Assembly (NCBI GenBank): GCA_030035585.1 | Contig: CM057482.1 | Coordinates: 41,149,501-41,213,500, forward strand | Direction of reading: 5' to 3' | Source: Dugong dugon | Lineage: Eukaryota; Chordata; Mammalia; Sirenia; Dugongidae | Length of the DNA: 64,000 nt | Part shown: positions 56,649 to 64,000 of the stretch, piece by piece | Numbering within the stretch: position 1 is the first letter of the stretch | Layout: the number at the start of each line of letters is the position of its first letter | Position numbers and translations under genes: made by a program | The notes under the pieces: model-generated | The model's database searches: none | Told to the model about the DNA's origin: nothing | What the model saw: the letters and a program-made list of their open reading frames with translations, nothing else

Positions 56649-58126
56649 TTTTATTGTACTTCAGGTGAAAGCTTACAGAGCAAATAGTTTCTCATGAAAT
56701 AGTAGTACACATGTTGTTTTTTGACATTGGTTAACAACCCCACAACGTATTAAGCCTCTAAATTCTCAACCTTTTTTTTTTGATGAAAATTACAGATGGC
56801 CAAAGATACACCGTTTCAAAAATTTCTACATTCACAGTTCAGTGACATTGACTATGCTCTTCCAACTGTGCTGTTATTCTCACTTAAGATGAAGGCTTAC
56901 AGAAAAAAATAGTTTTTCATTTAACAATTACTACACATGTTGCCCTATGACAATGGTTAACAATCTCACAGCACATCAAGAATATCCTTACTCCACCTTG
57001 TATTCCCTATCACCAGGGGGCTTCCTTGTCCCCTTCTGTCTTCTGGACCTTGTCAGTGGACTATTGTACCTCTTTAGTCTCATTTGTTTATTTATTTATT
57101 TATTTTTATTTTATTTAAACACCATTTCAAAACTTTTTACTTACACATTTAAGTGATATTGACTATGCTCTTCCAATTGTGCTGCCATTCTCGCCCAAGA
57201 TGAAGGCTTACAGGACAAAACAGCCTCCCATTTAATAGTTACTACAAATGTTGCCCTATAGCAGTGGTCAACAATCTCACAATACATCGACAGTGTCCTT
57301 ATTCAATTTGTGTTCCTTATCATCAGTTTCCTACTCTCCCTCTGCCTTCTGGCCCTTGTCACCGGACTCCTGTACATCGTTAGTCCCATTTAGTTTTACT
57401 GGGGTGTCCATTCCCAGGCTTAACATCGAACCTTGAAGGTAACTTCCCCTCTGAGCTGAAAGGGTGTCTGGGGGCCACACTCTCGAGGTTTCTCTAGTAT
57501 TCTTTAGGCCAGTATATCTGGTCTTCTTTTTTTTTTTTTTTTTGGGAGTTAAAATTATACTCTACATCCTACTCCAGCTCTGCCCGGAACCCTCTGTTGT
57601 GATCCTGGTCAGAGGAGTCATTGGTGGTAGCCGGGCACCATCCAGCTGTACTGGGCTCAGTCCCGTGGAGGCCTTGGTAGCTGTGGACCATTAGTCCTTC
57701 GGACTAATCTTTTCCTTGTATCCTGTTCTCTTCGTTCTCCCTTGTTCCTGAAGGGATGAGATCAGTGGAGTATCTTAGATGGCCGCTCATAGGCTTTTAA
57801 GACCCCAGACACTACTCACCAAGGTAGAATGTAGAGCATTATCTTTATAAGTAGTGTCATGCCAATTGAGCTAGATGTTCCCCGAGATCATGGTCCCCAG
57901 AGCCCTCCGTCCAACAACTCAGTCCCTCGGGGGGTTTGGATGTGTCTATAGGGCCTCCATGACCTTTCCTTGTGCAGGTTGTGTTAGTTTCCCCTGTACT
58001 ATGTACTATCTCATCTCTCACCCAAGTTACCACTTACCTATTACCTATTTAGTATTCCCCCCCCCCCCCATCCCTGGTAACCAACAAGGATTGTTACATT
58101 TTGCATGTGAATTTTTTCATGGGTTT
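56641..58126 (-). other. L1 3' UTR with repeated module
   Basis: About 1.49 kb between the ORF2 stop and the A tail. It starts with a G13 tract on the sense strand (C run 58,057-58,069). A module recognisable by atgaaggcttacag and acacatgttg...ggttaacaa occurs three times (about 56,657-56,780, 56,888-57,010, 57,199-57,320). The larger unit 56,795-57,085 resembles 57,119-57,400, separated by a (TTTA)n stretch at 57,086-57,118. The older fragment at 14,094-15,200 has only two modules. Confidence 0.85.
57086..57118. repeat. (TTTA)n microsatellite
   Basis: Degenerate TTTA/TTTTA repeat at the junction of the two large units in the L1 3' UTR. Confidence 0.85.
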
Positions 58127-61100
58127 TTACAATAGAGGTCTCATACAATATTTGTCCTTTTGTGATTGACTTATTTCACTCAGCATGATGTCCTCCAGTT
58201 TCCTCCATGTTATGAGATGGTTCACCGATTCATTGTTCTTTCTCATTGCATAGTACTCCATTGTGTGTATGTACCATAGTTTGTGTATCCATTTGTCTGT
58301 TGATGGACATCGAGGTTGTTTCCATCGTTTTGCTATTGTGAATAATGCTGCCATGAACATAGGTGTGCATATGTCTATTCGAGTGATGACTCTTATTTCT
58401 CTAGGATATATTCCTAGGAGTGGGATTGCTGGATCGAATGGTACGTCTATTTCTAGCTTTCTGAGGAAACGCCATATCATTTTCCAAAATGGCTGTATCA
58501 TTTTGCATTCCCACCAGCAGTGTATAAGAGTTCCCGTCTCCCCGCAGCCCCTCCAACATTTGTTATTTCCAGTGTTTTTGATTCGTGCCAGTAATGCCGG
58601 AGTGAGATGATATCTCATTGTGGTTTTAATTTGCATTTCTCTAATGGCTAGTGATCGCGAGCATTTCCTCATGTGTCTGTTGGCCATTTGAATGTCTTCC
58701 TTGGTGAAGTGTCTGTTCATTTCCTTTGCCCATTTTTTGATAGGATTGTTTGTCTTTTTGTTGTAGAGGTGTTGGATTTTCTTGTAGATTATGGAGATTA
58801 GACCTTTGTCTGACTTGTACTGTCCAAAAATTTTTTCCCAGTCTGTAGGTTCTCTTTTAACTCTTTTGGTGAAATCTTTTGAAGAGCATAGATGTTTGAT
58901 TTTTAGAAGATCCCAATTATCTAGTTTATCTGTTGGGTTTTTTGTGTTGATGTTTATGGTTTGTATCCTGTTAATGCCATGTATTAAGGTCTGAAGTGTT
59001 GGTCCTATTTTTTCTTCTATGAATTTTATAGTTTGAGGCTTTATATTCAGGTCTTTGATCCATTTTGAAGTAGTTTTTGTATATGGTGTGAGGTATGGGT
59101 CCTGTTTCATTTTTCTACAAATGGATATCCAGTTTTGCCAGCACCATTTGTTAAAAAGACTGTCTTTTCCCCATTTGATGTATTTTGGGCCCTTGTCAAA
59201 GATCAGGTGACCATAGGTGGATGGATTTACATCTGAGTTCTCAATTCTGTTCCATTGGTCAATGTCTCTGTTGTTGTACCAGTACCAGGCTGTTTTGAGT
59301 ACTGTAGCTGTATAGTAGGTTCTCAAGTCAGGTAGTGTGAGTCCTCCAACTTTATTCTTCTTCTTCAGTAGTGCTTTACTTATTCGGGGTTTCTTCCCTT
59401 TCCATATAAAGTTAATAATTAGTTTTTCCATCTCTTTGAAGAATGTTGTTGGTATTTGTATCGGAATTGCATTGTATTTGTAAATTGCTTTAGGTAGAAT
59501 TGCCATTTTCACAATGTTGAGTCTGCCTATCCATGAGCATGGTATGTTTTTCCAATTATGTAGATCCCTTTGGGTTTCATGCAGCAGTGTTTTGTAGTTT
59601 TCTTTGTATAGGTCTTTTATATTCCTGGTCAGATTTATTCCTAAGTATTTTATCTTTTTAGGGGCTATTGAAAATGGTATTGATTTCCTGATCTCCTTTT
59701 CATCGTTCTCTTTACTGGTGTATAGGAATCCAACTGATTTTTGAATGTTTATCTTGTATCCTGCTACTCTGCTGAATCTTTCTATTAGTTCCAGTAAATT
59801 TCTCGTGGAGTCTTTAGGGTTTTCTATGTATAGTATCATATCATCTGCAAACAGGGAGAGTTTAACTTCTTCATTACCAATTTGGATGCCCTTTATTTCT
59901 TTCTCTTGCCTTACTGCTCTAGCGAGAACTTCCAGCACAATGTTAAATAGGAGTGGTGATAAAGGGCATCCTTGTCTTGTTCCTGTTTTCAGGGGGAATG
60001 TTTTCAGCCTTTCTCCATTAAGAATGATGTTGGCTGTTGGTTTTGCATAGATGCCCTTTATGATGTTGAGAAATTTCCCTTCTATACCTATTTTATTGAG
60101 AGCTTTTATCAGGAATGGGTGTTGGACTTTGTCAAATGCCTTTTCTGCATCAATTGAGATAATCATGTGATTTTTTTCTTTCCTTTTATTTATGTGGTGG
60201 ATTACGTTGATGGATTTTCTAATGTTAAACCATCCTTGCATACCTGGTATGAATCCTACTTGGTCGTGGTGTATTATTTTTTTGATATGATACTGAATTC
60301 TATTGGCTAAAATTTTGTTCAGAATTTTTGCATCTATATTCATGAGCGATATTGGTCTGTAATTTTCTTTTTTTGTGATGTCTTTGCCTGGTTTTGGTAT
60401 CAGCGTTATGCTGGCTTCATAGAATGAATTTGGAAGTGTTGCTTCCTCTTCTATGCTCTGAAATAACTTGAGTAGAACTGGTACGAGCTCTTCTGTAAAT
60501 GTTTTGTAGAATTCTCCAGTGAAGCCATCTGGGCCAGGGCTTTTTTTGGTTGGGAGTTTTTTTATTACCTTTTCAATCTCTTCTCTTGTTATGGGTCTGT
60601 TCAGATTTTCAATATCACTTTGTTGTAGTTTGGGTAGGCCGTATGTTTCTAGAAATTTATCCATTTCCTCTAGGTTTTCAAATTTGTTGGAATATAGTTT
60701 TTCATAATATTCTGTTATAATCCTTTTTATTTCAGTTGGGTCTGTTGTAATGTCCCCCATTTCATTTCTTATTTGGGTTATTTGTGCCCTCTGCTGTTTT
60801 TCTTTTGTCAGTCTGGCCAGTGGTTTGTCGATTTTGTTGATTCTTTCAAAGAACCAACTTTTGGTTTTGTTGATTCTTTCTATTGTTTTTCTGTTCTCTA
60901 TTTCATTGATTTCTGCTCTGATCTTTACTATTTCCTTTGTTCCAGTGGTTGTAGGCTTTTTTTGTTGTTCTCTTTCTATTTGTTTGAGTTCTGTAGTTAA
61001 TGTTTTGATTTTGTCCCTTTCTTCTTTTTTGATATGTGCATCTATTGCTATAAATTGTCCTCTGAGGACTGCCTTTGCTGTGTCCCAAAGGTTTTGGTAT

Positions 61101-61948
61101 GATGTGTTTTCATTTTCATTTGATTCTAGGAATTTTTTAATTCCATCTCTGATTTCTTCTATTACCCATTGATGTATAAGCAGATTATTATTCAGTTTCC
61201 ATGTGTTTGATTTTTTTTCCTTGCTCTTTCTAGTGTTAATTTCTACCTTGATGGCATTGTGGTCAGAGAAGATACTGTGAATTATCTCAGCATTTTGGAT
61301 CTTGTTGAGGATTGCTCTGTGGCCTAAGATGTGGTCTATTCTGGAGAACGTTCCATGTGCATTGGAAAAGAATGTGTACTTTGCAGCGGTTGGATGGAGT
61401 GTTCTATATATGTCTATGAGGTCCAGTTGGCTGATTGTGTCCTTTAGGTCTTCTGTATCTTTGCTAAGTTTCTTTTTAGTTGTTCTGTCCTTTACTGAGA
61501 GTGGTGTGTTGAAGTCTCCTACTATTATTGTGGAACTGTCAATTTCTCTTTTCAGTGCTGTTAGAGTTTTTTTTATGTATTTTGGAGCCCTGTCATTGGG
61601 TGCATAGATATTTATTATGGTTATGTCTTCATGATGGATCATCCCCTTAATCATTATATAGTGTCCTTCTTTGTCTTTTATGGTAGATTTTGTTTTAAAG
61701 TCTATTTTATCTGAGATTAGAATTGCCACTCCTGCTCTTTTTTGATAGTTGTTAGCTTGATATATTTTTTTCCAACCTTTGATTTTTAATAAATTCACAT
61801 CTTTGTTTCTAAGATGTGTCTCTTGTAGACAGCAAATAGATGGATCCTGTTTTCTTATCCATTCTGCCACTCTCCGTCGCTTTATGGGTGCATTGAGTCC
61901 ATTTACGTTCAGTGTAATTATTGATAGATGTGAGTTTGTTGCTGTCAT
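58127..61948 (-). CDS. L1 ORF2 protein (endonuclease-reverse transcriptase)
   Basis: 1,273 residues against 1,275 in human L1, uninterrupted. It nicks T-rich target DNA and primes reverse transcription of L1 RNA (target-primed reverse transcription). The N-terminal apurinic-type endonuclease (1-239) keeps the residues known to be catalytic in the family, at the same numbers as in human: N14, E43, Y115, D145 and N147 (GDFN), T192, D205, and S228-D229-H230 (SDH). A Z region (about 380-480, with KKSPGPDGF at 468-476) leads to the reverse transcriptase with FADD at 700-703. The C-terminal cysteine motif is intact as C-x3-C-x7-H-x4-C (C1131, C1135, H1143, C1148). ORF1 lies 431 nt upstream. Judged by sequence alone this copy could encode an active enzyme. 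Confidence 0.97.
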   Translation of the reverse strand: MTATNSHLSIITLNVNGLNAPIKRRRVAEWIRKQDPSICCLQETHLRNKDVNLLKIKGWKKIYQANNYQKRAGVAILISDKIDFKTKSTIKDKEGHYIMIKGMIHHEDITIINIYAPNDRAPKYIKKTLTALKREIDSSTIIVGDFNTPLSVKDRTTKKKLSKDTEDLKDTISQLDLIDIYRTLHPTAAKYTFFSNAHGTFSRIDHILGHRAILNKIQNAEIIHSIFSDHNAIKVEINTRKSKEKKSNTWKLNNNLLIHQWVIEEIRDGIKKFLESNENENTSYQNLWDTAKAVLRGQFIAIDAHIKKEERDKIKTLTTELKQIEREQQKKPTTTGTKEIVKIRAEINEIENRKTIERINKTKSWFFERINKIDKPLARLTKEKQQRAQITQIRNEMGDITTDPTEIKRIITEYYEKLYSNKFENLEEMDKFLETYGLPKLQQSDIENLNRPITREEIEKVIKKLPTKKSPGPDGFTGEFYKTFTEELVPVLLKLFQSIEEEATLPNSFYEASITLIPKPGKDITKKENYRPISLMNIDAKILNKILANRIQYHIKKIIHHDQVGFIPGMQGWFNIRKSINVIHHINKRKEKNHMIISIDAEKAFDKVQHPFLIKALNKIGIEGKFLNIIKGIYAKPTANIILNGERLKTFPLKTGTRQGCPLSPLLFNIVLEVLARAVRQEKEIKGIQIGNEEVKLSLFADDMILYIENPKDSTRNLLELIERFSRVAGYKINIQKSVGFLYTSKENDEKEIRKSIPFSIAPKKIKYLGINLTRNIKDLYKENYKTLLHETQRDLHNWKNIPCSWIGRLNIVKMAILPKAIYKYNAIPIQIPTTFFKEMEKLIINFIWKGKKPRISKALLKKKNKVGGLTLPDLRTYYTATVLKTAWYWYNNRDIDQWNRIENSDVNPSTYGHLIFDKGPKYIKWGKDSLFNKWCWQNWISICRKMKQDPYLTPYTKTTSKWIKDLNIKPQTIKFIEEKIGPTLQTLIHGINRIQTININTKNPTDKLDNWDLLKIKHLCSSKDFTKRVKREPTDWEKIFGQYKSDKGLISIIYKKIQHLYNKKTNNPIKKWAKEMNRHFTKEDIQMANRHMRKCSRSLAIREMQIKTTMRYHLTPALLARIKNTGNNKCWRGCGETGTLIHCWWECKMIQPFWKMIWRFLRKLEIDVPFDPAIPLLGIYPREIRVITRIDICTPMFMAALFTIAKRWKQPRCPSTDKWIHKLWYIHTMEYYAMRKNNESVNHLITWRKLEDIMLSEISQSQKDKYCMRPLL

Positions 61949-62136
61949 TTTGTAGTGCTTTTTTTTGTGATGCTGAAGTTTTCTTTGTTCTTCTTACTCT
62001 CTTGTGCTGAGTTCCTTTTGTTTGTGGATTTTGTGTTCATTTCTTTTGTTTTTGTAGGTTTTGTTTTTGTTGAGACTTTATGTTTTTCGTCTTTATTTTT
62101 ATGAGTTGGTTTGTTAACTTTTTTTGTGGTTACCAT
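61945..62136 (-). CDS. Small lysine-rich inter-ORF reading frame of the L1
   Basis: A 63-codon frame between ORF1 and ORF2, very rich in Lys, Thr and Asn, with no recognisable domain. Its TGA stop (61,947-61,945) overlaps the ORF2 ATG (61,948-61,946) as ATGA. That arrangement could support termination-reinitiation into ORF2. An A-rich spacer will often show a Lys-rich frame by chance, so translation is not established. Confidence 0.3.
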   Translation of the reverse strand: MVTTKKVNKPTHKNKDEKHKVSTKTKPTKTKEMNTKSTNKRNSAQESKKNKENFSITKKSTTK

Positions 62137-62379
62137 GAATTTTACCCTTATCTTTATAATTTTGAAGCAGTCTACCGTTACTTGGTATCGCCTTGCCTTC
62201 TTCTCCTTTAGAAGGTTCTATACCTATGCCGTTTGTTCCCTCTTTCATTGTTTTGATGTTGTTGTCATCCTTTGATTGATTTCTCTGATTCCCTGTTGTA
62301 TATCTTTTGTTTTTGGAAAGTCGTCTGTAGTTCAGTTCCTAGAATGGTATCTGGTTCATGTGAACCTGCATCCTAGGTC
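61949..62379 (-). other. L1 inter-ORF spacer
   Basis: 431 nt between the ORF1 stop and ORF2 start, A-rich on the sense strand. This is much longer than the roughly 60 nt of human L1. Apart from the small frame at its 3' end I see no structure in it. Confidence 0.8.
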
Positions 62380-63429
62380 CTAGGTCCTGCCTGAGGGCTT
62401 AAGCTGTTTGTCCTCAGATCGAAGAACTCCCTTTAATAATTCTTGTAAGTTTGGTTTGACTTTTGCATATTCCTTTAGTTTCTGTTTATCTGGAAATGAC
62501 CTAATTTCACCATCAAATCTGAATGAGAGTTTTGCAGGATATATTATTCTTGGCTGACAATTTTTTTCTTTCAAGATTTTATATATGTCATCCCATTGCC
62601 TTCTTGCCTGCATGGTTTCTGCTGAATAATCTGAGCTTAGTCTTATTGTTTCTCCTCTGTATGTGACTTCTTGTTTTTCACGAGCTGCTCTCAGGATTCT
62701 TTGTTTGTCTTTAGTTTTAGCGAGTGTGACTATGATATGTCTTGGTGATTTTCTTTTGGGGTCTATTCTATATGGGGTTCGTTGAGCTTCTTGGATGACC
62801 AGCTTTTCATCTTTCATGATATTGGGAAAGTTTTCTGTCAGCAGTTCCTCAATGATCCTCTCTGTGTTTTCTGTTTTCTTCCCCTGTTCTGGTATGCCAA
62901 TCACTCGTAAGTTTTTGCTTTTAATTGTGTCCCACATAACTCTCAGGGTCTCTTCATTTTTCTTTGTTCTTTTTTCTGAGTTTTCCTGAAACAGAGTTGT
63001 ATCCAAGTGTTTGTCTTCAGTTCCACTGATCCTGTCTTCCATGGTTTCAAATCTACTTCTCAGCCCTTCTATGACACCGTCCATTTCTGAAATCTTGTTG
63101 TTTATCTTTTGGATTTCTAATTGTTGTTTTTGTATAATTTCTAGTTGTGAATTTATTTTGGCATTTTGTTCTTGCATCATCTTCCTGAATTCTTCCAATT
63201 TTTTGTCTGTATTTTCCATAAATTTGTCTATTTTTTCCTCATGTTTGTCAGCTTTTTGCCTCAGTTCTTGGAAAATTCCGAGTATTAGTGATTTGAGTTC
63301 CGTATCAGGTACTTCTAGTGCATTTTCTTCCACAGGAGAGTTATCTGGTGTTTTAATTTGGACGCCTATTGGAGCCATCTTGTCTTGTTTTTGTAAATGT
63401 TTTGATATCGTTTGCTGTTTTCGGGGCAT
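62380..63429 (-). CDS. L1 ORF1 protein (RNA-binding chaperone, p40)
   Basis: 349-residue L1 ORF1p, close to the 338 of the human protein. It forms trimers on L1 RNA in cytoplasmic particles and acts as a nucleic-acid chaperone. Seen here: a basic N-terminus starting MPRKQQ; a long charged heptad-rich stretch at about 42-165 (predicted coiled coil); an RRM-like region from about 171 with NLRVIGIPE at 173-181; and a C-terminal domain with DYSAETMQARRQW (267-279) and YPAKLSF (297-303). The start at 63,429 is chosen because it begins the conserved domain order. The frame stays open upstream to an ATG at 63,612, but that extension crosses an A17 run in the 5' UTR and looks like leader sequence. 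No frameshift or stop was seen. Confidence 0.95.
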   Translation of the reverse strand: MPRKQQTISKHLQKQDKMAPIGVQIKTPDNSPVEENALEVPDTELKSLILGIFQELRQKADKHEEKIDKFMENTDKKLEEFRKMMQEQNAKINSQLEIIQKQQLEIQKINNKISEMDGVIEGLRSRFETMEDRISGTEDKHLDTTLFQENSEKRTKKNEETLRVMWDTIKSKNLRVIGIPEQGKKTENTERIIEELLTENFPNIMKDEKLVIQEAQRTPYRIDPKRKSPRHIIVTLAKTKDKQRILRAAREKQEVTYRGETIRLSSDYSAETMQARRQWDDIYKILKEKNCQPRIIYPAKLSFRFDGEIRSFPDKQKLKEYAKVKPNLQELLKGVLRSEDKQLKPSGRT

Positions 63430-64000
63430 TCGGTAGATATTTCTCTCGTTTATTGATTGTAGATTTTTTTTTTTTTTTTTCGTTCTTGTGGTACAGCTGG
63501 GCAGATCTATTTGAGGAGGAGCCACTGGGATGGGTTGCTTGTGGCACTCACCGCAGCCACCAGGACGGTCGGTAGTCAGTGCTGGGCAGGTTCCAATAGG
63601 GCGTGCCTGCACCGCTTGGTGATGTGATGTCTAGTGCACGGTGCAGGTAGGTAGGGTGCAGCGGGAAGATGGTTATGTGTGAAGCTAAGCTGGATATGGG
63701 AGAGAGGAGAGAGGAGGAGGAGCAAAAAGCGTACAAACATAAAAGAATGCTAGGGGAGTTTGTCGTTGGAATGTACAGATGAGAGACTATGGGATGGAGG
63801 AAACCAGAAGGGGGAAGAGAAAGAAAAGGAAAGAATGACCAAATGAAAATCAGAAAAGTTAAAAAACTGCAAAGTTCCCAGGGATCGCACCAATGCAGCT
63901 ATGAGGTCTGGGGGAGTCGGTCTCAATTTTCACAGCTCAGCCTGGCCAGAAGGTACAGAGGCATACATCGCCTGGTATTCAGGGATCAGAAAGAGAAGGA
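63430..64000 (-). promoter_or_regulatory. L1 5' UTR (3' part, internal promoter region, incomplete)
   Basis: Leader sequence upstream of ORF1 on the minus strand. It is more GC-rich than the surroundings near 63,490-63,660 and polypurine on the plus strand near 63,690-63,840. An A17 run (plus-strand T run 63,464-63,480) sits 35-51 nt before the ORF1 start. L1 5' UTRs carry an internal RNA polymerase II promoter; I cannot identify its elements. The 5' boundary is not reached. Confidence 0.75.

Larger units (their letters stand above)
56616..64000 (-). mobile_element. Young L1 LINE, near full length, 5' end outside the window
   Basis: Read on the minus strand: 5' UTR (from beyond 64,000 to 63,430), ORF1 (63,429-62,380), inter-ORF spacer (62,379-61,949), ORF2 (61,948-58,127), 3' UTR (58,126-56,641) and an uninterrupted 25-nt A tail (T run 56,616-56,640). 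An AATAAA signal lies just upstream of the tail (tttatt on the plus strand near 56,650). Both ORFs are open along their length and the tail is pure, which argues for recent insertion. Protein order and motifs are those of mammalian L1. The 5' target duplication cannot be examined because the promoter end lies past the window edge. Confidence 0.97.

Noticed and set aside
60750..61172. 140-codon plus-strand frame rich in Ser, Phe and Leu
   Set aside because: It is the antisense of L1 ORF2; its composition is what reversed A-rich L1 sequence gives.
63011..63436. 141-codon plus-strand frame
   Set aside because: Antisense shadow of L1 ORF1; no start context or domain of its own.

Overview
This is 64 kb of mammalian nuclear DNA with almost no protein-coding content of its own. 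It consists mainly of retrotransposons of several ages. The most telling signal is about 40 copies of one short interspersed element. It has a tRNA-like head with an A-box-like segment (tggcgcagtggttaag) and a B box (agttcgaatcc), a middle reading ccttggaaaccctat...ggcagttctactctgtcctatagggtc, and a 3' end reading actatgagtcggaatcgactc. That is the AfroSINE family, known only from Afrotheria. The same 3' end closes the RTE-type LINE pieces here (tail aacaacaac), as expected for the RTE family thought to mobilise AfroSINEs. The window is therefore afrotherian, most likely an elephant or close relative. The exact species cannot be fixed from the sequence. No splice-bounded exon of a host gene, rRNA, tRNA gene or CpG island was recognised, so the window is intergenic or intronic.

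Layout. 1-9,700: mostly unique AT-rich DNA with scattered AfroSINEs, one MLT1-type LTR and one MIR. Two AT-rich stretches full of TAAT/ATTA motifs (about 4,880-5,330 and 7,890-8,270) look like candidate conserved non-coding DNA. 9,700-16,100: more SINEs, a 120-bp near-perfect palindrome (11,254-11,373), a hAT-like element with terminal inverted repeats (12,362-12,834) inside an old LTR, and a truncated L1 3' UTR (14,094-15,200). 16,680-23,345: a four-level nest. An old L1 is split by an ERVL-type endogenous retrovirus, whose pol is split by a solo LTR, which is split by an RTE LINE; AfroSINEs are inserted on top. 23,346-26,440: an old L1 on the minus strand, followed by a degenerate ~90-bp tandem repeat. 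27,400-52,200: unique sequence with SINEs, MIR, L2, a minus-strand RTE retaining its endonuclease region (33,285-35,245), a Tigger/mariner-like element with TA duplication (44,337-44,641) and several LTRs. 52,830-55,720: remnants of two old L1s carrying a compound RTE/AfroSINE insertion. 56,616-64,000: a young L1 on the minus strand with both ORFs open, a 25-nt poly(A) tail and a 5' UTR running off the window.

The genes that could work together are those of the young L1. ORF1p (349 aa; coiled coil, RRM, CTD) would bind the L1 RNA. ORF2p (1,273 aa) has every endonuclease and reverse-transcriptase catalytic residue I can check and an intact C-terminal cysteine motif, and would nick the target and reverse transcribe. 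The RTE copies here are broken, so AfroSINE mobility must have relied on RTE copies elsewhere. Many AfroSINEs keep target-site duplications of 8-14 bp; these set the element borders given below. Repeat names come from recalled consensus features, not from a database search. LTR subfamily names are the least certain.
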